Below, one piece after another: positions 42,060 through 49,570 of a stretch of DNA of 64,000 nucleotides (positions are counted from its first letter, which is position 1; each line of letters starts with the position of its first letter). The stretch is taken from contig NZ_BMQJ01000018.1 in the NCBI RefSeq assembly GCF_014648055.1, forward strand, positions 105,371-169,370, written 5' to 3'. Source of the stretch: Streptosporangium pseudovulgare (GTDB taxonomy: Bacteria > Actinomycetota > Actinomycetes > Streptosporangiales > Streptosporangiaceae). A program made the translations under genes and the position numbers. The notes below the pieces were generated by a model that did not search any database, was not told where the DNA came from, and worked only from the letters and a program-made list of their open reading frames with translations.

Positions 42060-43256
42060 ATGAGCCTTGCGGACCCCGAACCCGACCGCGCCGACGCGGA
42101 GGCCGGCGGTAAGGATGCCGTCTCACCGCCGGTGCGATCCTCGGCCGCGTCGAGCGCGCTGGCGCCGCTGATGGCCTCCGGCGCCCTGCTGCTGGACTCC
42201 CCCTCCGAGGAGGAGGAGGAGGAGGGAGCCGAGCTGGTGTGGCTGCACGAACACAACGCCGCCCCGATCGCGCTGCCGCCCAAGGGCAGCTCCCCGCCCG
42301 CCCGCACTCCCGCGGAGCTGGCCACGCTGCTGCGCGCGGTCCAGGCCCCCGAGGAGGCACTGGCCGCCACGGCGGGCTGGCTGCTGTCGGACCGGCGCTC
42401 CTCACCCGCCACCCAGCGCAACTACCTGCGGGACATCTCCTGGTGGCTGTGGTGGGTCCAGGCCCGCGGCCTGCACCTGGGCGACGCGCCGTTCTTCGAG
42501 GCCGACCTGTACGCCGCGGCCATGCGCGGCGCCGGCCTGTCGGCCAACACCCGGCTCGCCCGCATCAGCGCCGCCTCCTCCTGGTACGTCTACCTGCGCC
42601 GCGCGAATGCCGCCACGACCAACCCCTTCGACGGCATGGACCGGCCCAAACGCCGGCTGCTGGCACCCACCCGCTACATCACCGGCCCCGAACTCGACGA
42701 GATGGTCGCCGAAACCGTCGCCGGCGAATCCCCGCGCACCCAGGCGATCATGGCGGTGCTGCGCGGCACCGCCTGCCGCGTCAGCTCCCTGCTGGGCGTG
42801 CAACTGCACCAGCTCACCCACCAGGGCCGGTTCCGGGTGCTGCAGCTACCGGTCAAGGGCGGCGGCATCCACCCCGTCAAGGTCAGCTCGTACATGGGTG
42901 AGCTGATCGACGGCTACCTCGCCGAACGCGGCACCGCCCCCGGCCCCCTGTTCGTCTCGCGCACCGGCCGCCCGCTGCAGCGCACCTACATCCGCGAGCT
43001 CATCCAGCGCCTCGCCGCCGCCGTCGGCGTGCCCGACGCCCGGCAGCTGTCCATCCACGGCATCCGCCACAGCGTGGCCACCGCCCTGCTCGACGCCGGC
43101 GAGGACCTGTCGGTGGTCCAGGCCCTGCTCGGCCACGCCAGCCCCGACACCACCCAGGTCTACGCCCACCCCGACACCCTCACCCGCTCCCCCGCCGACA
43201 GGATCGACCAGCGCATGGCCATCGCCGCCGAACGCCGCACCCGACACGCCCGCTGA
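42060..43256 (+). CDS. Tyrosine-type site-specific recombinase
   Basis: 398 residues with the full catalytic set: Arg in TACRVSSLLGV (about residue 240), Lys in LPVKGGG, His and Arg in HGIRHSVAT (333 and 336), His in LLGHASPDTT and Tyr in TQVYAHPD (about 368). The core-binding SAM-like domain (TAGWLLSDRRSSPATQRNYL, LSANTRLARISAASSWYVYL) precedes it. A long N-terminal extension of about 100 residues contains an acidic run (SEEEEEEGAE). ATG 42060 was chosen where the protein-like composition begins. It is XerC/integrase-like. No att repeats were found by eye. Confidence 0.88.
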   Translation: MSLADPEPDRADAEAGGKDAVSPPVRSSAASSALAPLMASGALLLDSPSEEEEEEGAELVWLHEHNAAPIALPPKGSSPPARTPAELATLLRAVQAPEEALAATAGWLLSDRRSSPATQRNYLRDISWWLWWVQARGLHLGDAPFFEADLYAAAMRGAGLSANTRLARISAASSWYVYLRRANAATTNPFDGMDRPKRRLLAPTRYITGPELDEMVAETVAGESPRTQAIMAVLRGTACRVSSLLGVQLHQLTHQGRFRVLQLPVKGGGIHPVKVSSYMGELIDGYLAERGTAPGPLFVSRTGRPLQRTYIRELIQRLAAAVGVPDARQLSIHGIRHSVATALLDAGEDLSVVQALLGHASPDTTQVYAHPDTLTRSPADRIDQRMAIAAERRTRHAR

Positions 43257-43603
43257 AGGGTCACAGACATATCGACAGCTCGCGCCGCGCGGCGTCAGCC
43301 TTCGGCTCCTGCCCCGAGAAGCTGACGCGGCGGCTGGCGGCCGAGGTGGCGCACGCCGAACGCCGGCCGGATCGGGTGCGGGAGGAGTTGCCGCGGCACC
43401 GCCGCCAAGAGCGGATGGAGCCCCGGCATCGGACCGGGTCACGCGGATGGTGTGGTCGGCGGTGCACCGGAAATCCCTCATTGTGCGAGTCCTTCCTGTG
43501 CGGATGCGCCCTTCACAGTGCTCGCGGCGACATCTGTCACGCGGGTGTGGTGCGGCCCCGCCGCCGTGGCGGGCGGAGGGGCCGTGACCTGCTGGGAACC
43601 GAT
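43257..43603. other. Gene-free stretch between convergent genes
   Basis: Plus-strand frames with EKLTRRLAAEVAHAERRPDR are protein-like but match nothing I can name, and the region has no obvious terminator hairpin. Confidence 0.3.
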
Positions 43604-44914
43604 CTATCCGAGCACCGGGTAGTTCGCGCGGAACACGTTGTGCGGGTCACGGGCCCGCTTGATCTCTCGCAGCCGCGCGAGCGTTCCGTCGGAGAAGGCG
43701 TCGGCCGCCGTCTCTCCGGGGGACAGCAGGGTGTACGGCTTGCGCCCGCTGACGTAGGCCCCCAGGTCGGCGACGACCTCGGCCTGCTTGGCGCGCGTAG
43801 CGTCGGCCGCGTGCGGCAGCCCGAGCCCCAGCAGCCCGAGCAGGTACGGCTCAGCCACCGCGCCGCTCGCACCGGCCCCGCCACCCGGCTCGGCGAGCGC
43901 ACCACCCAGATGCCGGATCTGCAGGTTGATGAGCGGTTCGACCGGCGTGGCCAGCAGCAGCTCCACCGCGTCCGCGTCCAGGCCGGTGAGCAGCTCGCCA
44001 CGGGCGATGGACGGCGCCGGATCGGTGGGCTCCGCGGTAATGCCGCCCAGATCGGCGACCGGGACGACGCCGCGACTGTCGGAGACTGCGCTCCCGATCT
44101 TGTCGACGCGCGCCAGCAGGTCCTCGCCCCGCGCCGCCTCACCCCGGTACACCAGGTCCAGCGTCACCATCGGCGGCGCGCCGGGCGGCTGGAACCGGTT
44201 GATCCACACGCTGAGTTCCCGCGGCGCCTCGGCGGTGATCTCCAGGAACGCGTCGAACACCTCCCTGGTCCGGTGCTCCGGCCAGATCACCCGCCCGCCG
44301 TACAGGACCGGCGCGGGATACAGGTCGAGTTCGAGGGCGGTCACCATCGCGAAGTCCCCGCCGCCGCCGCGCAGCGCCCAGAACAGGTCGGGGTCGGACT
44401 CGGCGGTCACCCGGCCCGGCTCGCCGTCGGCGTCCACGATGTCGATGGCCCGCACGCTGCCGGAGGCCAAGCCGTACTCGCGGCTGAACCAGCCGACCCC
44501 GCCGCCCAGGGTGTAGCCGGTCACGCTGACCCCCGGCGCGCTGCCGGCCAGGCCGGTCAGACCCAGCGGACCGGCCGCCGCCAGCACCTGCCCCCACTTC
44601 ACACCCGCGCCCACCCGGACCACGCGCTCCTGTGCGCGTACCTCCACCTCGTTCAACCGGCCGGTACGCAACAGGATCAGGCCTTCCACATCACCGGAGG
44701 CGCCGTGCCCGCTCGGCTGCGCGGTCACCGTCATACCCGCCCGCCGCGCGTAACGCACGAGCGCCGCCACGTCATCGGCATCCGCGGCCTCCGCCACGGC
44801 CGCCACCGGCTGCCTGACGGTCAGATTCCACGCGGTGGCCGCCTGTTCGAAGCCGTCGTCACCGGGCAGGAGCACGCGCCCCTTCAGGACACCGCGCAGA
44901 TCATTGATCGTCAT
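43604..44914 (-). CDS. FAD-dependent oxidase (berberine-bridge/PCMH type)
   Basis: 436 residues. The FAD-binding PCMH part has QPSGHGASGDVEGLILLRTG in place of the usual GGGHS/GHG histidine flavinylation motif, then VRVGAGVKWGQVLAAAGPLG, LTGLAGSAPGVSVTGYTLGG, GVGWFSREYGLASGSVRAID, DLFWALRGGGGDFAMVTALE. It ends with the BBE domain (SDGTLARLREIKRARDPHNV, FRANYPV). The His of QPSGHG is probably the covalent FAD attachment residue; the BBE-type Cys is not seen. Substrates are unknown: the family oxidises alkaloids, sugars and aromatic polyketides. GGGAGACG precedes ATG 44914. Confidence 0.9.
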   Translation of the reverse strand: MTINDLRGVLKGRVLLPGDDGFEQAATAWNLTVRQPVAAVAEAADADDVAALVRYARRAGMTVTAQPSGHGASGDVEGLILLRTGRLNEVEVRAQERVVRVGAGVKWGQVLAAAGPLGLTGLAGSAPGVSVTGYTLGGGVGWFSREYGLASGSVRAIDIVDADGEPGRVTAESDPDLFWALRGGGGDFAMVTALELDLYPAPVLYGGRVIWPEHRTREVFDAFLEITAEAPRELSVWINRFQPPGAPPMVTLDLVYRGEAARGEDLLARVDKIGSAVSDSRGVVPVADLGGITAEPTDPAPSIARGELLTGLDADAVELLLATPVEPLINLQIRHLGGALAEPGGGAGASGAVAEPYLLGLLGLGLPHAADATRAKQAEVVADLGAYVSGRKPYTLLSPGETAADAFSDGTLARLREIKRARDPHNVFRANYPVLG

Positions 44915-44952
44915 AGTCGTCTCCCTTTTCGAGTTGTCAGAGAATGCGGACG

Positions 44953-45357
44953 TCAGGCGGGCTGCGCGGCGGTCGCCGGGGTGGTGCTAGTCTCGCGGAG
45001 GATCAGCAACCCCGTGACCGCGATCAGCGCCGCGGTCAGGCCGTGGATGCCGAGCGCGGCGGCCGTGGATCCGTGGTGGGCCAGGACGTTGACCATGTCG
45101 CCGAACGGGGCGACGGCCGTCATCAGCAGGACCCAGCCCAACGGGCGGCGGTGGCCTGTCACCAGCAGGATGCCCATGGCCAGGCCCATCGCGATCTCGC
45201 GGCTGCCCTTCACGATGGAGAAGCCGCTGCCGTCAGAGGGCCAGTTCGCCAGCCCCGGGAAGGTGGTCCCGAGGGGCAGGACGAAGGACAACCCGAGGTA
45301 GAGGGTGAACAGGACGACGACGGCGGCCAGGACGGTGTTGAGCTTCTTCAGCGACAT
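44953..45357 (-). CDS. Small DUF4267-type membrane protein
   Basis: 134 residues, four hydrophobic segments: LNTVLAAVVVLFTLYLGLSF, REIAMGLAMGILLVTGHRRP, LGWVLLMTAVAPFGDMVNVL and AALGIHGLTAALIAVTGLLI. The N-terminal half has the SGFSIVKGSREIAMG pattern of DUF4267. ATG 45357 has AAGGAG at 7 bases. Genes before and after run in the same direction, 34 bp and 38 bp away. The family often occurs near oxidoreductases and is of unknown function. Confidence 0.8.
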   Translation of the reverse strand: MSLKKLNTVLAAVVVLFTLYLGLSFVLPLGTTFPGLANWPSDGSGFSIVKGSREIAMGLAMGILLVTGHRRPLGWVLLMTAVAPFGDMVNVLAHHGSTAAALGIHGLTAALIAVTGLLILRETSTTPATAAQPA

Positions 45358-45391
45358 GGTCGTTCTCCTTGTATGTACGGACGGGCAGGGT

Positions 45392-46030
45392 TCAGCCGCG
45401 GACACGGCGGATGTGGCGGGCGTAGCGGGGGCGGCCGATGACGTGCCAGATGACGCGGACCGGGGCGGGAAGGCCGCTGAGGACGATGGCGCGCTCGGCC
45501 GGGTTCGCGTCCTCCAGGACGGCGCCGAAGAGGGTGAGCAGGGTGAGCTTGGGCGTGTTGGCCACCAGGTGGTCGCCCAGGGAGGCCCACTCCTGCTCGG
45601 TGATGTGCTCGGCGGCGAGCGGGAGGAGGGTGGCCTCCTCGTCGTCGAGGTGTTCCAGCAGGACCGCGCGGTGCTCGCAGAGGGCGGCCACGAGGGTGTC
45701 GCGTTCGTCGGCGCCCGCGGTGGCCTCCCAGGCCGGGACCGCGGCGTCCAGCCTGCTCAGGGTGGCCGCGACGCGCTCGTGCTGGGCCTGCATGCGCAGC
45801 ACGATGTCGGCCTCCAGGTCCACCCGGGACAGCAGCGGCGGCCACAGCAGCTCGTCCTCGCCCTCGTGATGGTTGTGCAGGCCCAGCCGGTAGACGCGGA
45901 AGTGGCCGGCGATCACCTTGGCGCGAGCGGTGTCACCCGGGGCGACGGCCGTGACGAGCTCCACCAGCAGCCGGGACTCCCGGCGGAGGACGCGGTGGAT
46001 GATCTCCATGTCCTGGGTGTCGACGCTCAT
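45392..46030 (-). CDS. Hemerythrin-domain protein
   Basis: 212 residues. The HHE helical bundle shows HNHHEGEDELLWPPLL, QHERVAATLSRLDAAVPAWE and EHRAVLLEHLDDEEATLLPL, with the His and Glu positions (HHEGEDE, QHE, LEHLDDEE) expected to hold a di-iron centre. The C-terminal region after about residue 165 (VANTPKLTLLTLFGAVL) is specific to a subgroup. Such proteins sense or buffer O2, NO or reactive oxygen. ATG 46030 has a GCAGGAAC site upstream. It is the first gene of the group with DUF4267 and the FAD oxidase, and it is divergent from the BTAD regulator. Confidence 0.88.
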   Translation of the reverse strand: MSVDTQDMEIIHRVLRRESRLLVELVTAVAPGDTARAKVIAGHFRVYRLGLHNHHEGEDELLWPPLLSRVDLEADIVLRMQAQHERVAATLSRLDAAVPAWEATAGADERDTLVAALCEHRAVLLEHLDDEEATLLPLAAEHITEQEWASLGDHLVANTPKLTLLTLFGAVLEDANPAERAIVLSGLPAPVRVIWHVIGRPRYARHIRRVRG

Positions 46031-46079
46031 CTGTTCCTGCCCTTCATCGGTGGTGATGTGTTCAGGCTGCTCCTGGGTG

Positions 46080-46119
46080 TTTGGAGGGCATTTGGAGGGC
46101 ATTTGGAGCTGATTTGGAA
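46080..46119. promoter_or_regulatory. Four TTTGGAG direct repeats at 11-bp spacing
   Basis: TTTGGAG stands at 46080-46086, 46091-46097 and 46102-46108, and TTTGGAA at 46113-46119, each exactly 11 bp apart. Heptamer direct repeats at 11-bp spacing are the classic binding sites of SARP/BTAD activators, so the adjacent regulator is the obvious binder. They lie in the 112-bp region between the divergent hemerythrin and regulator genes. Confidence 0.8.
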
Positions 46120-46142
46120 CGTCCACGTACGATGTGCGGATC

Positions 46143-49100
46143 ATGGTTTTCATCCGGGTGCTGGGCTCGTTCGTGGCCGAGGTCGGCGGCGAGCCCGTTC
46201 CCCTGGGCGGGCCGCGCCAGCGGGGCGTGCTGGCGTTGCTGGTGGCGGCGCGCGGGCAGGTCGTGCCGGTCGACCGGATGATCGAGGATCTGTGGCGCGG
46301 GGAGCCGCCCGCGCGGGCGCTGATGTCCCTGCAGGCGTACGTGTCCAACCTGCGCCGGTTGCTGGAGCCCGGACGCCCGCCGCGCACGCCGGCCCGGCTG
46401 CTGGTGAGCGCGCCACCCGGTTATGCGCTGCGGCTGCCGCCGGATGCGGTGGACGCGTGGCGGTTCGAGGACCTGCTCGACCAGGCCCGGGCGGTCCCCG
46501 ACCCCCGCGCCGCCCGGTCCCGGCTCGCCGAGGCGCTGCGGCTGTGGCAGGGACCGGCGTTCGCCGAGGCCGCCGACGAGCCGTGGGCCGCCGCCGAGAC
46601 CGCCCGGCTGAACGAGCTGCGCCTGACCGCCACCGAACTGCACGCCGCGGCGGGTCTGCGCATCGGCGACCCCGCCGCGGTGATCCCCGAGGCCGAGCGG
46701 CTCACCCGCGACGAGCCGCTGCGCGAGGAGGGCTGGCGGCTGCACGCCCTGGCACTGTGGAGCAGCGGCCGCCAAGCCGACGCGCTGGCGACGCTCCGCC
46801 GCGCCCGCGGCATCCTCGCCGAGGAACTCGGACTCGATCCCGGCCCGGACCTGACGGCGTTGGAGGAGGCGATCCTCACCCAGCGCACGGACATCCTCCA
46901 CGCGTCCGTGCCCCCGCCACCGCCCCCGCCGGCCGCACCGCTGCCGCCGGCCGCACCGCCGACGCGGCCGGCTCCGATCACCGAGGCGCCGTTCGTCGGA
47001 CGCCAGGCGGAACTGTCGGCACTGGTCACGGCCGCCTCCGAAGCCGCCACCGACGGCGCCCGCATCGCCCTTGTCACCGGCGAGGCCGGGCTCGGCAAGT
47101 CGACGCTGCTGGAACACCTGGGCAGGCGGCTCGAACATGACGGATGGCTGGTCGCCGCCGGCCACTGCCCCGAGGTCGACAGCGCGCCGCCCGCGTGGGC
47201 CTGGACCGAGGCGCTGAGAGCCGTCGCCGCGGCCACCTCCCCGGGCGAGTTCGCCGACGACCTTGCGCCGCTGCTCACCGACACCGCGCCGGTGACCGCC
47301 GACGCCACCGCCGGACGGTTCCGCCTGCGCCAGGCCGTGTGGAAATGGCTCGCGGCCATCGCCGCGCAACGCCCGGTCGCCGTCATGCTGGACGACCTGC
47401 ACTGGGCGGACACCGCCACGCTGGAACTGCTCGGCGGTGGCCTCGGCATGCGGGCCCCGGTTCTGGTCGTCGCCGCGTACCGCCCGGACGAAAGCGGGCA
47501 CCTCACCGAAACGCTGGCCACCCTGGCGCGCGCCACGCCCCTCCGCCTGGCGCTGCCGGGGCTGGACGACGCGGCCGTCGCGCAGCTCGTACGGACCGAA
47601 TGCGAGGCCGACGAGGAGACCATCGCCGGGATCGCCGAGCGCACCGGCGGCAACCCGTTCTATGTCCGCGAAAGCGCCCGGCTGCTGAACGGCGAAGGCG
47701 CGCTGGTCGCCCTCTCCGAGGTCCCCGAAGGCGTACGGGACGTCCTGCGCCGCCGCCTCGCACGGCTGCCCGAGGCAGGCGTGGCCATCCTCCGGCTGGC
47801 CGCGGTCGCAGGCCGGGAAAGCCCGGTGGACGTCCTCGTGAAGGCCGCCGACACCGACGAGGACGGCGTGCTGAACGCACTGGACGCGGGCGTCATCGCC
47901 GGGCTGCTGAACGAGCCCGCCCCCGGACGCGTCCGCTTCGTCCACGCCCTCGTCCGCGACACCCTCATCGCCGACCTCAGCCGCCTCCGCGCAGCCCGCA
48001 TGCACGCCCGGATCGCCGCCGCTCTCGAAGCCACCGGCGACATCCCGGCGCTGGCCCACCACTACGCGCGCGCCGGCTCCCCCAAGGCCGTCGGCTACTG
48101 CGTCCAGGCCGCCGAGCTCGCCGAGGCCCGCTACGCCCACGACGTCGCGGCCGCCCTCCTCACCGACGCGGTCGCCAACTCGACCGGACCGGACGAACGC
48201 GTCGAACTGCTCGGCAGGCTGCTGCGGGCGCAGATCCGGGCCGGAGCCGTCGAAGCCGCCCGCGAGACCCGCCGTGAAGCCGTGGAGTACGCCGAGTCCC
48301 TGGGCCGCGACGACCTGATGATCGCCGCATTCACCGCCTGGACGGAGCCGACCCCCTGGCAGGCTCGTATGTACGGCACGGTGGACCGGCCCATCGTCGA
48401 CCGCCTGAGCCGCCTGCTCAAGCGCACCGACCTGGCCCCTTCGGTACGGTCCCGGCTCCTGACGGCGTACGTGGACGAACTGGCCGGCGAGGACGACCCG
48501 ACCGTTCTGGAGGCGGCACGGGAGGCGCTCGACCTCGCCACCGGACCCCGGCTGCGGGCCGCGGCACTCCAGAGCCTGGCCCGAGTCCACGGCGACGCCG
48601 AGCTCTGCCGAGAACTCGTGGCGATCGGCACCGAGCACGACCTGCCCGTCTACCGCGTCACCGGGCTGATCAACCACGCCGCCGTCGCCGCCGCCGCCAA
48701 CGACCCGGTGACCGTGCACCAGGCGACCACCGAGGCCCTGGACCTCGCGCGCACCTACCGAATGCGCGAGGCGATCGCCGTCGCCGAGACCACGCTGGCG
48801 ACCCTGGCGCTCGTCGAAGGCCGATTCGCCGACGCCGAACGGCTCTACACCGAGGCCGCCGAGGGCATGCGGCGCGCCGGATCGGTGCACGCCACGGGCT
48901 TCCTCCAACTCACCCTGGCCACGATCCGGCTGAACGACGGCACGCTCGGTGCGCACCTGGACGACGTGCGCGCCCTCCACGCCGTGCTCGGCGCCATGAC
49001 CTCCGACCTGCTCGCGCTCGCCCTCCACGCCAACGGCCTGGACGCCGAAGCCCGCGAGGTCCGCGCGTCACCCGGTCCGATCCGCCCCGACTTCTTCTTC

Positions 49101-49412
49101 ATCTTCCTCACAACGCTGCGCGCGATGGCCATCGTCGCCCTGAACGACCGCGACGCCGCCGAGGAGATCTACGCGACGCTGCTTCCGCACCGCAACGACC
49201 CCCCGGCGGGCGCCGAGAGCCTGGCGGTGGCGCTGCGCCCGGTCGCCCACACCCTCGGCGAGCTGGCCCTCCTCCTGGGCCGCACCGAGGCCGCCGCCCA
49301 CTTCACCCAGGCCGCCACCATCGCCGACCGGTGGAACGCACCCCACTGGGCCGCCGAGGCCCGGCTGCAGGCGGCCACTTCCATGGCCGCGGCACGACCG
49401 GGACCGCCGTAG
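46143..49412 (+). CDS. BTAD-type regulator with AAA/NTPase and TPR-like repeats
   Basis: 1,089 residues. An OmpR-like winged helix is at about residues 1-90 (FIRVLGSFVAEVGGEPVPLG, SLQAYVSNLRRLLEP), BTAD at about 95-245 (RLAEALRLWQGPAFAEAADE, ILAEELGLDPGPDLTALEEA), and a Pro-rich linker follows. The ATPase begins FVGRQAELSALV, with Walker A VTGEAGLGKST and Walker B PVAVMLDDLHWAD. The remaining 600 residues are helical repeats. It resembles AfsR/MalT-like signal-transduction ATPases; no C-terminal LuxR HTH is present. ATG 46143 is chosen over GTG 46134. TACGAT at 46128-46133 could be a -10 box giving a nearly leaderless mRNA. It probably controls itself and the divergent hemerythrin group through the TTTGGAG repeats. 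Confidence 0.9.
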   Translation: MVFIRVLGSFVAEVGGEPVPLGGPRQRGVLALLVAARGQVVPVDRMIEDLWRGEPPARALMSLQAYVSNLRRLLEPGRPPRTPARLLVSAPPGYALRLPPDAVDAWRFEDLLDQARAVPDPRAARSRLAEALRLWQGPAFAEAADEPWAAAETARLNELRLTATELHAAAGLRIGDPAAVIPEAERLTRDEPLREEGWRLHALALWSSGRQADALATLRRARGILAEELGLDPGPDLTALEEAILTQRTDILHASVPPPPPPPAAPLPPAAPPTRPAPITEAPFVGRQAELSALVTAASEAATDGARIALVTGEAGLGKSTLLEHLGRRLEHDGWLVAAGHCPEVDSAPPAWAWTEALRAVAAATSPGEFADDLAPLLTDTAPVTADATAGRFRLRQAVWKWLAAIAAQRPVAVMLDDLHWADTATLELLGGGLGMRAPVLVVAAYRPDESGHLTETLATLARATPLRLALPGLDDAAVAQLVRTECEADEETIAGIAERTGGNPFYVRESARLLNGEGALVALSEVPEGVRDVLRRRLARLPEAGVAILRLAAVAGRESPVDVLVKAADTDEDGVLNALDAGVIAGLLNEPAPGRVRFVHALVRDTLIADLSRLRAARMHARIAAALEATGDIPALAHHYARAGSPKAVGYCVQAAELAEARYAHDVAAALLTDAVANSTGPDERVELLGRLLRAQIRAGAVEAARETRREAVEYAESLGRDDLMIAAFTAWTEPTPWQARMYGTVDRPIVDRLSRLLKRTDLAPSVRSRLLTAYVDELAGEDDPTVLEAAREALDLATGPRLRAAALQSLARVHGDAELCRELVAIGTEHDLPVYRVTGLINHAAVAAAANDPVTVHQATTEALDLARTYRMREAIAVAETTLATLALVEGRFADAERLYTEAAEGMRRAGSVHATGFLQLTLATIRLNDGTLGAHLDDVRALHAVLGAMTSDLLALALHANGLDAEAREVRASPGPIRPDFFFIFLTTLRAMAIVALNDRDAAEEIYATLLPHRNDPPAGAESLAVALRPVAHTLGELALLLGRTEAAAHFTQAATIADRWNAPHWAAEARLQAATSMAAARPGPP

Positions 49413-49523
49413 GCCACCAGGAAGAGCATGCTCGCCCGGCCGCCCTCGACCACTCAGCGAAATCCGACCGAAACCTCCCCGGACTGCAGGGAGGCCGTCC
49501 ATGGCGGAATGACGCTCCTCGCG

Positions 49524-49554
49524 ACGGGGCCGGGCACGAATGCACCGGCCCCGT
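49524..49554. terminator. Bidirectional terminator hairpin
   Basis: ACGGGGCCGG (49524-49533) and CCGGCCCCGT (49545-49554) pair perfectly over 10 bp with an 11-base loop. It lies between the convergent ends of the BTAD regulator and the RHS gene, so it can serve both. Confidence 0.7.
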
Positions 49555-49570
49555 GCCGCGCCGCGTCCTG

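Noticed and set aside
46062..49028. 988-codon open frame on the minus strand opposite the BTAD regulator
   Set aside because: It is a GC-rich antisense shadow of the regulator gene, Gly/Val/Gln-rich with no family motifs.
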